Of a stretch of DNA of 64,000 bases, positions 1 through 7,953 are shown piece by piece; position 1 is the first letter of the stretch, and every line of letters begins with the position of its first letter. The position numbers were made by a program, and so were the translations under genes. The notes under the pieces were generated by a model. It was not told the origin of the DNA and made no database searches. It worked only from the letters and a program-made list of their open reading frames with translations. Origin of the DNA: Acidovorax sp. CCYZU-2555 (GTDB lineage: Bacteria > Pseudomonadota > Gammaproteobacteria > Burkholderiales > Burkholderiaceae_C); contig NZ_JAHCDD010000017.1 in assembly GCF_018413525.1 (NCBI RefSeq), forward strand, positions 16,135 to 80,134, given 5' to 3'.

Positions 1-10
1 ACCCCTCCCC

Positions 11-748
11 ATGACCATTGCTCCCTCCGTCATCCAGGCCTTCACGCCCCAGGGCGTTCTGCGCGCTTGCATCAATCTGGGCAATCCGATACTGGCCCAT
101 GCCGATGCCGTGACCGGCGCGCCCGGGGGCGTGTCGGTCGATCTGGCGCAGGCGTTTGCCCAGCGCCTGGGTGTCGCGCTGGAACTGGTGGTGTTTGACG
201 CCGCGGGCAAGTCGGTGGACGCCGTGGGCCACGAGCAGGCCGACATCGGCTTTTTCGCCATCGACCCGCTGCGCGGCGCGCACATTGCTTTCACCGCGCC
301 CTATGTGCTGATCGAAGGCAGTTATCTGGTGCGCGAGGATTGCGCCTTGCAGCACAACGATGAAGTCGATGCCAGCGGTCTGCGCGTGGTGGTCGGCAAG
401 GGCAGCGCCTATGACCTCTATCTGTCACGCGCGCTGAAAAACGCGCAGATACTGCGTGCGCCCACCTCGCCCAGCGTGGTGCAGACCTTCCTCGAGGAAA
501 ACGCCGATGTCGCCGCGGGCGTCAAGCAGCAGCTCGAGGCCGACAGCCGCGCGCACGCGGGCCTGCGCCTGCTGCCCGGACGCTTCATGGTGATACAGCA
601 GGCCATGGGCTGCCCCAAGTCGCGTGGCGAAGACGCGGCGCGGGTGCTGAGCGGCTTTGTCGAGGAAATGAAGGCCAGCGGCTTTGTGGCCCGGGCGCTG
701 CAGCGCCACGGCATCCAGGGCGCGGGCGTGGCGCCGGCCAGTAGCTGA
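11..748 (+). CDS. Amino-acid-type ABC substrate-binding domain protein, no signal peptide
   Basis: This 245-residue protein has the layout of the bacterial extracellular solute-binding family 3 (PF00497). It opens with a short beta strand (GVLRACINLGNPIL), then a GVSVDLAQAFAQRLG helix, a QADIGFFAIDP strand and an IAFTAPYVLIEGSYLV segment, all typical of polar amino-acid binding proteins. No signal peptide is visible, because the first residues are MTIAPSVIQAF and polar. It may therefore stay in the cytoplasm or be a catabolic or sensory relative rather than a transporter part. Only 10 bases precede the start, so the promoter and operon are outside view. A decayed second copy lies at 2504-2793. 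The family is clear; the substrate is unknown. Confidence 0.75.
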   Translation: MTIAPSVIQAFTPQGVLRACINLGNPILAHADAVTGAPGGVSVDLAQAFAQRLGVALELVVFDAAGKSVDAVGHEQADIGFFAIDPLRGAHIAFTAPYVLIEGSYLVREDCALQHNDEVDASGLRVVVGKGSAYDLYLSRALKNAQILRAPTSPSVVQTFLEENADVAAGVKQQLEADSRAHAGLRLLPGRFMVIQQAMGCPKSRGEDAARVLSGFVEEMKASGFVARALQRHGIQGAGVAPASS

Positions 749-762
749 AGCGCGAGGCACAG

Positions 763-803
763 GGCGTTGCGCCTGCCCAAGTTCTATCGCAGGCCGCAAC
801 GCC
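763..803 (+). terminator. Long hairpin after the binding-protein gene
   Basis: GGCGTTGCGCCTGC (763-776) pairs with GCAGGCCGCAACGCC (789-803), giving a 14-bp stem with one bulged base and a 12-nt loop. It starts 15 bases after the stop codon at 748. No T-run follows, so it may act as a bidirectional terminator or mRNA-end stabiliser between convergent genes. Confidence 0.5.
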
Positions 804-862
804 TTGGAGGGACGGTGGCGCGTGCCTGTCGACGAAAAGCGCGCTGGCGTCTTGTCGGGCGA

Positions 863-2254
863 TCATTCCAGCCAGAACATGTCTGCTGCACGGTCGATGT
901 TCGCCCTCCCGGTAAAAAATGCTTCAAACGCGTGAAAATGCGGCTCGATGGGACTGAGCGGTGCCAGGCGATGGATGTCGGGCGGCGTGTACCACGCGGG
1001 CACTGCCCCCATGATGAAATCATCAGGCAGCCGCAGCGGAATGACGATCTTGTCGTATTCACACGGCAAATTGGGTTCTGGGTCCTGCACTGGCGGATCC
1101 TGGGCGAGAAGGCGTTCCATTTTTGAGGCAATAAGGACGTCAATGGAATCTGCACAGTCGTCGTCGCGTTCGCAGGAATAATGTGCAATCAGATGTTGAA
1201 GGATTTTAATTTCCTTTGATTCGTCGAGATCCAGAATCGGGTGGGTGATGAAATTCTTGAGGGTGTCGAACCCGGCATTGCGGATGCTTTTGTTGTTGGC
1301 CTGCTCGCTCTGACATTGCTTGAATTGTATTTTTGCTTGCTTGTCAAAAAAATCCGTCCATCCCATTGCAGTGGAAATCACGGCGTCAACCATGGGCTTG
1401 TCCTCATGCGCCGCATTGACGTCCAGACCCTGGTGCTTGAGTACCATTTTCACAAGACTGATGGAGCGAAAATGGTGCCAGAAATCCCCCGCTGTCTCGC
1501 GGTCGGCGGTGATCGCCTCCGATAGCGCGGTTCCGGCTCCTTGCGAATACCAGTTGATTCCGATGTCGCGATGGGTTGCCCCCAGAATGTTTTCCAGTCG
1601 GGATAATTCCCCGCCGGTCCGAAATATCTCCGAAAGTGCACTGCACTGCGGGTGGCCGTATCCGGTGAAAACAAGGTTTGCGTTGGGGTTGTTGATATAT
1701 GCTCGTTCCACTGACAGGGGAAGGGAAAATTGATAAGTCAGGAATGCCGGCATGTCGGCAACCTCTTGGTTGAGATCTGTGTTCCGGTGGTTGATTATTT
1801 CGATCGCCAAGTTCTCGTCTGCGGTATTGGCGCAATTTCCCCAAGATAGTTCAAGCGCATCTTGAAAGGCATTTCTCTGATGTTTGTCCTTTATATTCGG
1901 GTCCACATCTTCGCGCTGCAGCAGCAGCATTGCAATGTCGTGGTCGCCATTGGCAATTGCCAGGCCCAATGCCGTTTTTTCATATGGGCCGCATTTTTCA
2001 TTGACTGCCAGATCCCACGGGGTTTCCAGCAGCACTTCAACCAGCGCCAGGCTTCCCGTCATCACTGCGGCAGACAAGGGCGTGAAACCCGCAAAATTTT
2101 TCTCCGCAGTATTCTTCATCGTGGGAGAAAGAGCCAGGTCGCTGAGATCTGAGAGGTGGCGTGCCTGAATCGCTGCGTGGATCTTGTTGGGCTGAATGAA
2201 TTGGTGTTTTTCCTTGCCCCGGTTGTTGATTTGTGCGAATTTTCTTCGTCCCAT
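863..2254 (-). CDS. Ankyrin-repeat protein
   Basis: A 463-residue protein without a signal peptide. Ankyrin-like repeats are visible in the N-terminal third: FTPLSAAVMTGSLALVEVLL near residue 55 and KTALGLAIANGDHDIAMLLL near residue 93. The rest matches nothing I recognise and contains acidic, Cys-containing stretches. Ankyrin repeats mediate protein-protein contacts; a cytoplasmic binding or effector role is possible but not shown. The ATG at 2254 is preceded by AGGAG at suitable spacing. The gene is clearly richer in A and T than its neighbours (many TTT, AAT and ATT codons) and stands alone on the minus strand between the binding-protein gene and debris of duplicated genes. Both points suggest acquisition by transfer. 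Confidence 0.75.
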   Translation of the reverse strand: MGRRKFAQINNRGKEKHQFIQPNKIHAAIQARHLSDLSDLALSPTMKNTAEKNFAGFTPLSAAVMTGSLALVEVLLETPWDLAVNEKCGPYEKTALGLAIANGDHDIAMLLLQREDVDPNIKDKHQRNAFQDALELSWGNCANTADENLAIEIINHRNTDLNQEVADMPAFLTYQFSLPLSVERAYINNPNANLVFTGYGHPQCSALSEIFRTGGELSRLENILGATHRDIGINWYSQGAGTALSEAITADRETAGDFWHHFRSISLVKMVLKHQGLDVNAAHEDKPMVDAVISTAMGWTDFFDKQAKIQFKQCQSEQANNKSIRNAGFDTLKNFITHPILDLDESKEIKILQHLIAHYSCERDDDCADSIDVLIASKMERLLAQDPPVQDPEPNLPCEYDKIVIPLRLPDDFIMGAVPAWYTPPDIHRLAPLSPIEPHFHAFEAFFTGRANIDRAADMFWLE

Positions 2255-2414
2255 TGGATGGACTCCTGTAAGGCTGCGCGGGTGCGCGGGTTGGGTTCAG
2301 ATGGCAAGTGAAGTCGGATGTATCCCTCGGGGGCTTCGACGCGCCGCGCTGGTTGTGTTTTTGGCTTTGGCTTGGTGTCAGGAAATTTCAATAGGTTCCA
2401 ACTATCGATCCTGG

Positions 2415-2480
2415 CTGGTGATTGGCTCCGTGCCCGGCGGCTCGGTCGGCATGGTCGGGCGGGTGATTGCCGACATCCTC
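2415..2480 (+). pseudogene. 66-bp remnant of a Bug/TctC gene
   Basis: This stretch aligns without gaps to 4452-4517, the beginning of the intact Bug gene at 4347-5324, with only about five mismatches. In one frame it encodes WLVIGSVPGGSVGMVGRVIAD, compared with RLVIGYAPGGSVDMVGRVIAD in the intact protein. The similarity stops abruptly on both sides. It is read here as a fragment left by duplication and deletion. Confidence 0.75.
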
Positions 2481-2503
2481 CTGCGTTTGCAGACCCCGTC
2501 CCC

Positions 2504-2793
2504 ATGCGCATGGATTCCATCCAGGCCTTCACGCCCAGGGGGGGCTGCGCGCGTCCATCAACCTGGACAATCCCATACTCGCCGATGCCGATGCCGATGC
2601 CGATGCCGATGCCGAGAGCGGCGCACCCGGCGGCGTGTCGGTCGAACTGGCGCTGGGGGTGTTTGACGCCGCGGGCAAGTCGGCGGACGCCGTGGGCAGC
2701 GGCCCGGCCGACATCGGCTTTTTCGCCGTCGACGCGCCCGCGCCCATCTGCGACTGCTGCCCGGGCGCTTCATGGCCCGACGCGGCACGCTGA
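2504..2793 (+). pseudogene. Decayed copy of the substrate-binding protein gene at 11-748
   Basis: An ATG at 2504 opens a reading frame whose start (IQAFTPRG) matches the gene at 11-748. A one-base slip near the G-run at 2532-2540 then moves the match into another frame (GGLRASINLDNPILAD). GAPGGVSVELAL, VFDAAGKSADAVG and ADIGFFAVD all have counterparts in the intact copy. About 33 bases are missing after VSVEL, and a second deletion removes most of the middle before a match to LLPGRFM. The frame ends early in TGA. This is a truncated, frameshifted paralog fragment, not a working gene. Confidence 0.8.
2581..2615 (+). repeat. Hexanucleotide tandem repeat (GCCGAT)5.8
   Basis: Five full copies of GCCGAT plus GCCGA lie inside the decayed binding-protein copy and would encode alternating Ala-Asp. 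The intact copy has only one such unit at the same place (GCCGATGCC near 111), so the unit expanded after duplication. Confidence 0.9.
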
Positions 2794-3023
2794 GCCCCGG
2801 GCGGGGCCGGCCCTGACGCGCGGCTGCGTGCTATGATTTTGCGGCCTGCGTGCGTTGCGCCGGCCTGGCCAAGGACGACCTTGGTGCTGATCACACAAGG
2901 GGACGGCCCTGTGCTTCCGAGGAAGTCTGCCATGGCCGTATACCCGCCTGTCTCGCGCGCAACTGCGCAAGCTTGTTTTTCCTGTCCGCCTGCCGGGGCG
3001 GGTGCCGAGCCGGGAGACGCCGC

Positions 3024-4178
3024 ATGAACCACATGTCGACGCCAACGCGCCTTGTTCCCCCCGCGACCTGGGTCTTGCTGGTCTGTGCCTGGCTGGTGGT
3101 CGCCTTGTTCCTGGCTTTGGGCGAGCAATGGCTGGCCGCGCCCCTAGGCCCGGGCAGGGCCGCGGGCGTGTTCGCGCTGCTGTTTGCCACCATACTTGCC
3201 GCGTCGTTTGGCGTGGTCAGGCAGGCCGATCATCTGGCCCATCAGCTGGGCGAGCCTTACGGCACCTTGATTCTCACGCTGTCCATCGTCGCCATCGAAG
3301 TGATACTGATCGCTTCGGTGCTGCTCGGGCCCGGCGACTTCCCCACCATAGGACGGGACTCGATCTTTGCGGTAATGATGATCATCATCAACCTGGTCAT
3401 GGGTTTGTGCCTGATCACCGGTTGGGCCAGGCATGGCGACCAGGAATACAACGCCCAGGGCGCAGGCGCCTATCTTTCCATGATTGCGCTGCTGACCGGC
3501 ACGGCGCTGGTGCTGCCCAACTACACCAGTGGCGCAGGAGAGTTCACGCGCTTGCAGGCCATGGGCATGGCGGCCCTGACGGCCTTGCTTTATGGCGCCT
3601 TTCTGTGGCTGCAGATGCGCAGCTGCAAGCGCTTTTTCATACAGCCACCCGCAGGTGAAATGGCAGCTCGAGCGGCCGCGCCTGCGCCCCTGCCAGCGCT
3701 TGCCGCGGGCGCGCCCCCGGATCGCAAGGCGCTGCTGGTGCGCTCGGCATTGTTGCTGGCCATGGTGCTGCCCATCGTGCTGCTGGCGCATTATCTGGCC
3801 ATCGTCACCGATTACGGCATCGCGGCGGCCGGCGCCCCTGCGGCGATCGGCGGAGTGCTGATTGCCATCATCGTCTTCACGCCGGAATCGATCACCGCCG
3901 TGCGCGCCGCGATGAACAACGAAATGCAGCGCGCGATCAATCTGTGCCTGGGCGCCTTTGTGTCCACGGTGGGCCTGACCGTGCCGGCGGTGCTGGCCAT
4001 AGGCCTGCTCACGGGCAAGCCGGTGGTGATGGGCATTTCGGGAGCGCAAACGCTGCTGTTTGCGGTGACGCTGGTGCTGGCGCTGCTGAGCTTCAACGGC
4101 CAGCGGACCTCGCCGGTGCAAGGCTGGATGCATCTGATGCTTTTCGGCGTATTCGCGATGCTGCTTTTCCAGCCTTGA
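3024..4178 (+). CDS. chaA: Calcium/sodium:proton antiporter, ChaA type
   Basis: A 384-residue inner-membrane protein with about eleven hydrophobic segments, of the Ca2+:cation antiporter (CaCA) family. Two repeated halves are visible. The first contains the acidic helix LTLSIVAIEVILIASVLL and the second IGGVLIAIIVFTPESITAVRAAMNNEMQRAINLCLG; in this family the conserved Glu-containing alpha repeats form the ion site. It is expected to export Ca2+ (or Na+/K+) in exchange for protons. The frame is open upstream, but ATG 3024 is chosen because upstream residues are non-hydrophobic junk and the membrane domain begins right after it. A weak GGGAG precedes it. The 230 bases before the gene hold no recognised gene. 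Confidence 0.88.
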   Translation: MNHMSTPTRLVPPATWVLLVCAWLVVALFLALGEQWLAAPLGPGRAAGVFALLFATILAASFGVVRQADHLAHQLGEPYGTLILTLSIVAIEVILIASVLLGPGDFPTIGRDSIFAVMMIIINLVMGLCLITGWARHGDQEYNAQGAGAYLSMIALLTGTALVLPNYTSGAGEFTRLQAMGMAALTALLYGAFLWLQMRSCKRFFIQPPAGEMAARAAAPAPLPALAAGAPPDRKALLVRSALLLAMVLPIVLLAHYLAIVTDYGIAAAGAPAAIGGVLIAIIVFTPESITAVRAAMNNEMQRAINLCLGAFVSTVGLTVPAVLAIGLLTGKPVVMGISGAQTLLFAVTLVLALLSFNGQRTSPVQGWMHLMLFGVFAMLLFQP

Positions 4179-4346
4179 ACCCGCCCCGCGGCACCACTGC
4201 ATGGCAGTCATTGTTCAACAATGATTGCCTGATCCTAGTACAAGTACCTATGAATTGCAGTGCATGACGGCCTGGATTGCCACTAACATCGAGCCCCTTG
4301 GCCCGGTTCTTGCAATCGGCATTGCCATCACTTCTTACTGATCACC

Positions 4347-5324
4347 ATGCTTGCATCTTCTTTTTCCCGGCGCGCTCTTGTGGCGGCGGCCGCCGCGGTG
4401 GCCGTCACTCCGCTGTGGGCCCAGTCCTCTTACCCCGCCAAGCCGATTCGTCTGGTGATTGGCTATGCGCCCGGCGGCTCGGTCGACATGGTCGGGCGCG
4501 TGATTGCCGACATCCTCACCAAGCACCTCGATGCGACGGTGGTGGTGGAAAACCAGGCCGGCGCCGCCGGCGTGGTCGCGGCCCAGCGCGTGGTCAGCAG
4601 CAAGCCCGACGGCTACACGCTGCTGGCCGGCTCCAGCAATGAACTGGCGGGCACCAAGGCCGTCAATACCGCGCAGAAATACGATCCCTCCAAGGACCTG
4701 ACGCCCATCGGCCTGGCCGCACTGGCGCCCAACATGTGGGTTGCGGGCGCACATGTGCCGGTGAAGAACCTCGACGAGTTTGTCGCCCTGGTCAAGAAGA
4801 ATCCCGGCAAGTACAGCTACGGCAGCCCGGGAATCGGCTCGACGCCGCATTTCTCGGCCGAACTGATCAAGAAGCTTGCCGGCCTGTACATCACCCATGT
4901 GCCTTACCGCGGCTCGGCGACGATGACCACCGACCTGGGTGGCGGCAATGTCGATTTCGCCATCATCTCGCCGCTCGCCGCCGGACCTTTCCTGCAAAAC
5001 GGCCGCATGAAGGCGCTGGGCGTGACCACGGCCACGCGCCTGCCCGGCTTCAAGGACGTGCCCGCGCTGGGCGAGCACCCCGCGCTCAAGGGCTATTCGC
5101 TGGCCGGCTGGTTTGCGTTTGCCGCGCCCAAGGACCTGCCGCCCGAGATCCTTGCCAAGCTCCAGGCCGCGCTGCGCGCAGGTCTGGCCGACCCGGTGAT
5201 TCGCCAGCGCCTCGAGGCTTCGGGCGCGATTCCGGCCAAGGGTGATGAGAACCTGGCGCAGCTGATCCGCACCGACATGGACAAGTACGCCGATCTGGCG
5301 GCCTACGCCAAGATCGTCGAGTAG
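4347..5324 (+). CDS. Bug/TctC-family periplasmic binding protein
   Basis: A 325-residue solute-binding protein of the tripartite tricarboxylate transporter receptor family (Bug). An N-terminal signal (MLASSFSRRALVAAAAAVAV...WAQ) is followed by the family hallmarks YPAKPIRLVIGYAPGGSVD, VVVENQAGAAG and KPDGYTLLAGSS, and later THVPYRGSATMTTDLGGGNVDFAI. Bug proteins bind carboxylated organic molecules in the periplasm and pass them to TctAB-type permeases or sensors. No permease gene is nearby, so the ligand cannot be told. A 66-bp fragment of this gene is repeated at 2415-2480. It stands alone, convergent with the TonB receptor gene. Confidence 0.9.
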   Translation: MLASSFSRRALVAAAAAVAVTPLWAQSSYPAKPIRLVIGYAPGGSVDMVGRVIADILTKHLDATVVVENQAGAAGVVAAQRVVSSKPDGYTLLAGSSNELAGTKAVNTAQKYDPSKDLTPIGLAALAPNMWVAGAHVPVKNLDEFVALVKKNPGKYSYGSPGIGSTPHFSAELIKKLAGLYITHVPYRGSATMTTDLGGGNVDFAIISPLAAGPFLQNGRMKALGVTTATRLPGFKDVPALGEHPALKGYSLAGWFAFAAPKDLPPEILAKLQAALRAGLADPVIRQRLEASGAIPAKGDENLAQLIRTDMDKYADLAAYAKIVE

Positions 5325-5337
5325 TTGCAGAACATGC

Positions 5338-5356
5338 GCGCGGCCCGGGGCCGCGC
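5338..5356. terminator. GC-rich hairpin between convergent genes
   Basis: GCGCGGCC-CGG-GGCCGCGC is a perfect 8-bp stem with a 3-nt loop, 14 bases past the Bug stop and 24 bases before the receptor stop. No T-run is present on either side, so a bidirectional terminator role is only likely. Confidence 0.4.
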
Positions 5357-5379
5357 GGCGCATGGCCCGCGGCCCGCGC

Positions 5380-7551
5380 TTAGAACTGGTAGTTCGCGCT
5401 GACCAGGAAGCTGCGCGGCGCACCGGGCATGGCATTGGAGCGCCAGTATTCCTTGTCCAGCAGATTCGACACCGCCAGGGTCACGGTCCACGGCGCGGCA
5501 CGCCAGCCGATCAGGCCGTCCCAGCGCGTGTAGCCGGGAACGGCCGCGGTGTTGGCGGCGTTGGTGTAGCGTTCGCTGGTGTGCGTCACACCCAGCTCGC
5601 CATACCATGCGCCTGCAGGGGCGTAGCGCAGAAACAGGCTGCCGTTGCGCTTGGCGGTATTGGGCAGGTACTTGCCCATGTTCGCTGGCACGCTCTGGTC
5701 GCTCGCGACCTTGGCGCTCATCACGCCCACGCCGCCGCGCACATACCATGCGGGAGCGATACGGCCGGAGGCGCTGAACTCGATGCCGCGCGAGCGCTCC
5801 TTGCCGCGCACTGCAAAGCGGTAGGGGTCGATGTCGGGCTCGGGCCGGTAGCGGATGTTGTAGTGCTCCAGTTCATAGGCCGCGAGCTGGGTCGACAGCT
5901 TGCCGTCGAGCCAGTCGCTCTTGACCCCGACTTCGAACTGGCGCGAATGCTGGGGTTCCTCGTCAAGCACCGCGGTGGCGGCGGTATCCACGCTCAGGGT
6001 GCCGCGGCCGCCATAAGGCGAGAAGCTCTTGTTCCACGAGCTGTAGATGCTGTGCTCAGGCAGCGGCTGCCAGATCACGCCCACGCGCGGGCTGACCGAG
6101 TTGCCGCCGGTGTCGCGCTGAAAGCCATTGATGCGGTTGGTGCTCTCGAACGTATAGCTGTCGTAGCGCGCGCCCAGCAGCACTTTCCACTGCGGCGCGA
6201 GATGGACCATGTCCTGCACGTAGATCGCATGGCCCTTGCCCACATGCAGGTTGTGCTGCGAGGGCGCGCCCTGCGCGGGACGCTGGGCATTGAACACCGG
6301 GTTGAACGGGTCGACGAAGCCGTTGCTGGCGGTGGTGGAGAACAGGCGCGGCGCGCGCTCTTCCTGGCTGTACTCGGCGCCTAGCAGCAGGTCGTGGCGC
6401 ATGCCGGCCAGCTCGAAGCGGCCCGTCAGATCCACGGTGTTGGAGGTGGTCTTGTTGGCGGTCTCCTGCCAGGCATAGCTCTGGCGCACCTGGCCGCGGT
6501 GGGTGCAGGCCGCGCCGGCCGAGGTGCGCCCCTGGGCGTTGCAGTAGGTGCCCAGATAGTAGTGATCGAAGTCCTGCGCGGCCTCGCGCCGGCTCGCCAC
6601 CCAGCGCAGGCTCCAGGCGGGGTTGAAGTCATAGCTCAGATCGGAGCGCAGCACGCGCAGGCGGTCTTCCACATAGTCGCCGGGCTGGGCAAAGCCCTGG
6701 CGTATCGATACCCCGGCCGGCAACTGGTCATATGCGGGGCTGCGATCGGGCACGCGCCAGACGTTGTCGTAGGTGTACTGGCCAGTCCAGCGCAGGCCCT
6801 TGCGGTTGTCGACCATGATGCTGGGCGAGATCATCTCGTTGCGGTTGCGTATGCCGCTGCGAAAGCTGTGCGCCTGTTCGCGGTCGGCTGTCAGGCGCAC
6901 GGCGACATAGGGGTTGATCACCCGGTTGATGTCGATGGTGCCGCCGACGTTGTCCCAGGAGCCGCCGCGCAGCGTGACGCTGCTTTTTGCGTCGAAACGC
7001 GCCTGCTTGCTCACCAGGTTGACGACGCCGCCGCCGGCGCTGCGCCCGTAGAGCACCGAGGCCGGGCCCTTGAGAATCTCGATGCGCTCGACGTTGGCGG
7101 TGCTGCGGCGCACCTGGCCGCTTTCGCGCACGCCATCGCGGTAGATGTCGCCGGCATCGGCCTGGAAGCCGCGGATCATCACGCCCTCGCCGCGCATGTC
7201 GTAGCTGGTGTTCACGCCGGGCACGCCGTCCAGCATGGTGGCGAGATCATTGATGCCGTAGCTCTTGTACTTGTTGACTTCGAGCGTATCAATGGTCTGC
7301 GGAATGTCCCTGGGCGCCATGTAGGTCTTGGTGGCCGTGGTCACGCCTTCGGGGCGCACGTCATCCGGATCGTACTGGCTGGAGTTGACCTCAACGGTAG
7401 GCAGGGACTGCGCAGCGCCTGGCTCCTGCTGCTGCTGCTGCTGCTGCGCGCCTGCGGCCGCACAGGCCAGTCCCGCCAGCGCGGCCAACGCCGCCATGGC
7501 AGGCAGGCGCATGGGACGCACTGCCCGCGTTTCCTCATTCTTGTTTGTCAT
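5380..7551 (-). CDS. TonB-dependent siderophore receptor
   Basis: A 723-residue outer-membrane receptor. After a signal peptide ending near ACAAAGA come seven glutamines, a plug domain (PRDIPQTIDTL, YGINDLATMLDGVPGVNTSYD, RIEILKGPASVLYGRSAGGGVVNLVSK) and a 22-strand barrel ending in the aromatic terminus SANYQF. It should import a ferric siderophore using TonB energy. There is no STN signalling domain, so unlike the receptor at 36769 it is not expected to drive a sigma factor. The frame begins with TTG 7554, but ATG 7551 is the better start. A Fur-like box sits 74-92 bases upstream, consistent with iron repression. The specific siderophore cannot be deduced. Confidence 0.9.
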   Translation of the reverse strand: MTNKNEETRAVRPMRLPAMAALAALAGLACAAAGAQQQQQQQEPGAAQSLPTVEVNSSQYDPDDVRPEGVTTATKTYMAPRDIPQTIDTLEVNKYKSYGINDLATMLDGVPGVNTSYDMRGEGVMIRGFQADAGDIYRDGVRESGQVRRSTANVERIEILKGPASVLYGRSAGGGVVNLVSKQARFDAKSSVTLRGGSWDNVGGTIDINRVINPYVAVRLTADREQAHSFRSGIRNRNEMISPSIMVDNRKGLRWTGQYTYDNVWRVPDRSPAYDQLPAGVSIRQGFAQPGDYVEDRLRVLRSDLSYDFNPAWSLRWVASRREAAQDFDHYYLGTYCNAQGRTSAGAACTHRGQVRQSYAWQETANKTTSNTVDLTGRFELAGMRHDLLLGAEYSQEERAPRLFSTTASNGFVDPFNPVFNAQRPAQGAPSQHNLHVGKGHAIYVQDMVHLAPQWKVLLGARYDSYTFESTNRINGFQRDTGGNSVSPRVGVIWQPLPEHSIYSSWNKSFSPYGGRGTLSVDTAATAVLDEEPQHSRQFEVGVKSDWLDGKLSTQLAAYELEHYNIRYRPEPDIDPYRFAVRGKERSRGIEFSASGRIAPAWYVRGGVGVMSAKVASDQSVPANMGKYLPNTAKRNGSLFLRYAPAGAWYGELGVTHTSERYTNAANTAAVPGYTRWDGLIGWRAAPWTVTLAVSNLLDKEYWRSNAMPGAPRSFLVSANYQF
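7426..7446 (-). repeat. (CTG)7 trinucleotide repeat coding polyglutamine
   Basis: Seven uninterrupted CTG units on the plus strand read as CAG on the coding strand and give seven Gln just after the signal peptide of the TonB receptor. Change in copy number would alter linker length without shifting the frame. Confidence 0.9.
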
Positions 7552-7624
7552 CAATCTATCCGCCCCAAGGTGTCGAGCCGCTCAGGTAAAGGGCTCATGT
7601 CTGAAAGCGTGTAATTGTAACAAT

Positions 7625-7643
7625 AATGAGATGTATTATCATT
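7625..7643 (-). promoter_or_regulatory. Fur-like box
   Basis: AATGAGATGTATTATCATT matches the palindromic Fur consensus (ATGATAATNATTATCAT core) at about 13 of 16 positions. It lies upstream of the minus-strand TonB receptor at the spacing expected for promoter repression by Fe-Fur. Confidence 0.65.
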
Positions 7644-7832
7644 CAAAATTCAGCACAAACGATGTATTGATGCCACGCTGCACAGGGTGCAGGCCGCGCT
7701 GCGCCGCGCCGCACGCTGCGGCAGGGGCAGTTTCATGCAGGAGCGTTTCCAATTTTGCAATGGCATCGTCCCTTGGCCATTGGCCGGGCTGGTAGTTGCT
7801 GCGACCTGCGTCCACAGCATGCTGGGGCTGAT

Positions 7833-7847
7833 TTTTAGCGGCTAAAA
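7833..7847. promoter_or_regulatory. Perfect inverted repeat before the two-component system
   Basis: TTTTAGC-G-GCTAAAA is a perfect 7-bp inverted repeat about 107 bases upstream of the response-regulator start, in the 400-base divergent intergenic stretch 7552-7953. It could be an operator of the TctD-type regulator; no direct evidence links the two. Confidence 0.35.
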
Positions 7848-7953
7848 CGGCGCGAGGGCAGCCCGCTCGCGGGTATTCCCAGGTGACATGGCTTGCGAGC
7901 GCAGGCCTGGCCTCACGACAATGGCGGCATTGATCTGGACCTTTGGCTACACC

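Noticed and set aside
2504..2836. Working gene in the Ala-Asp repeat region
   Set aside because: Internal deletions, a frame slip and an early stop compared with the intact copy at 11-748 show decay.
2797..3023. Possible yybP-ykoY manganese riboswitch before chaA
   Set aside because: AAGGGGACGG near 2896 recalls the motif, but the conserved internal loops and closing helix cannot be found.
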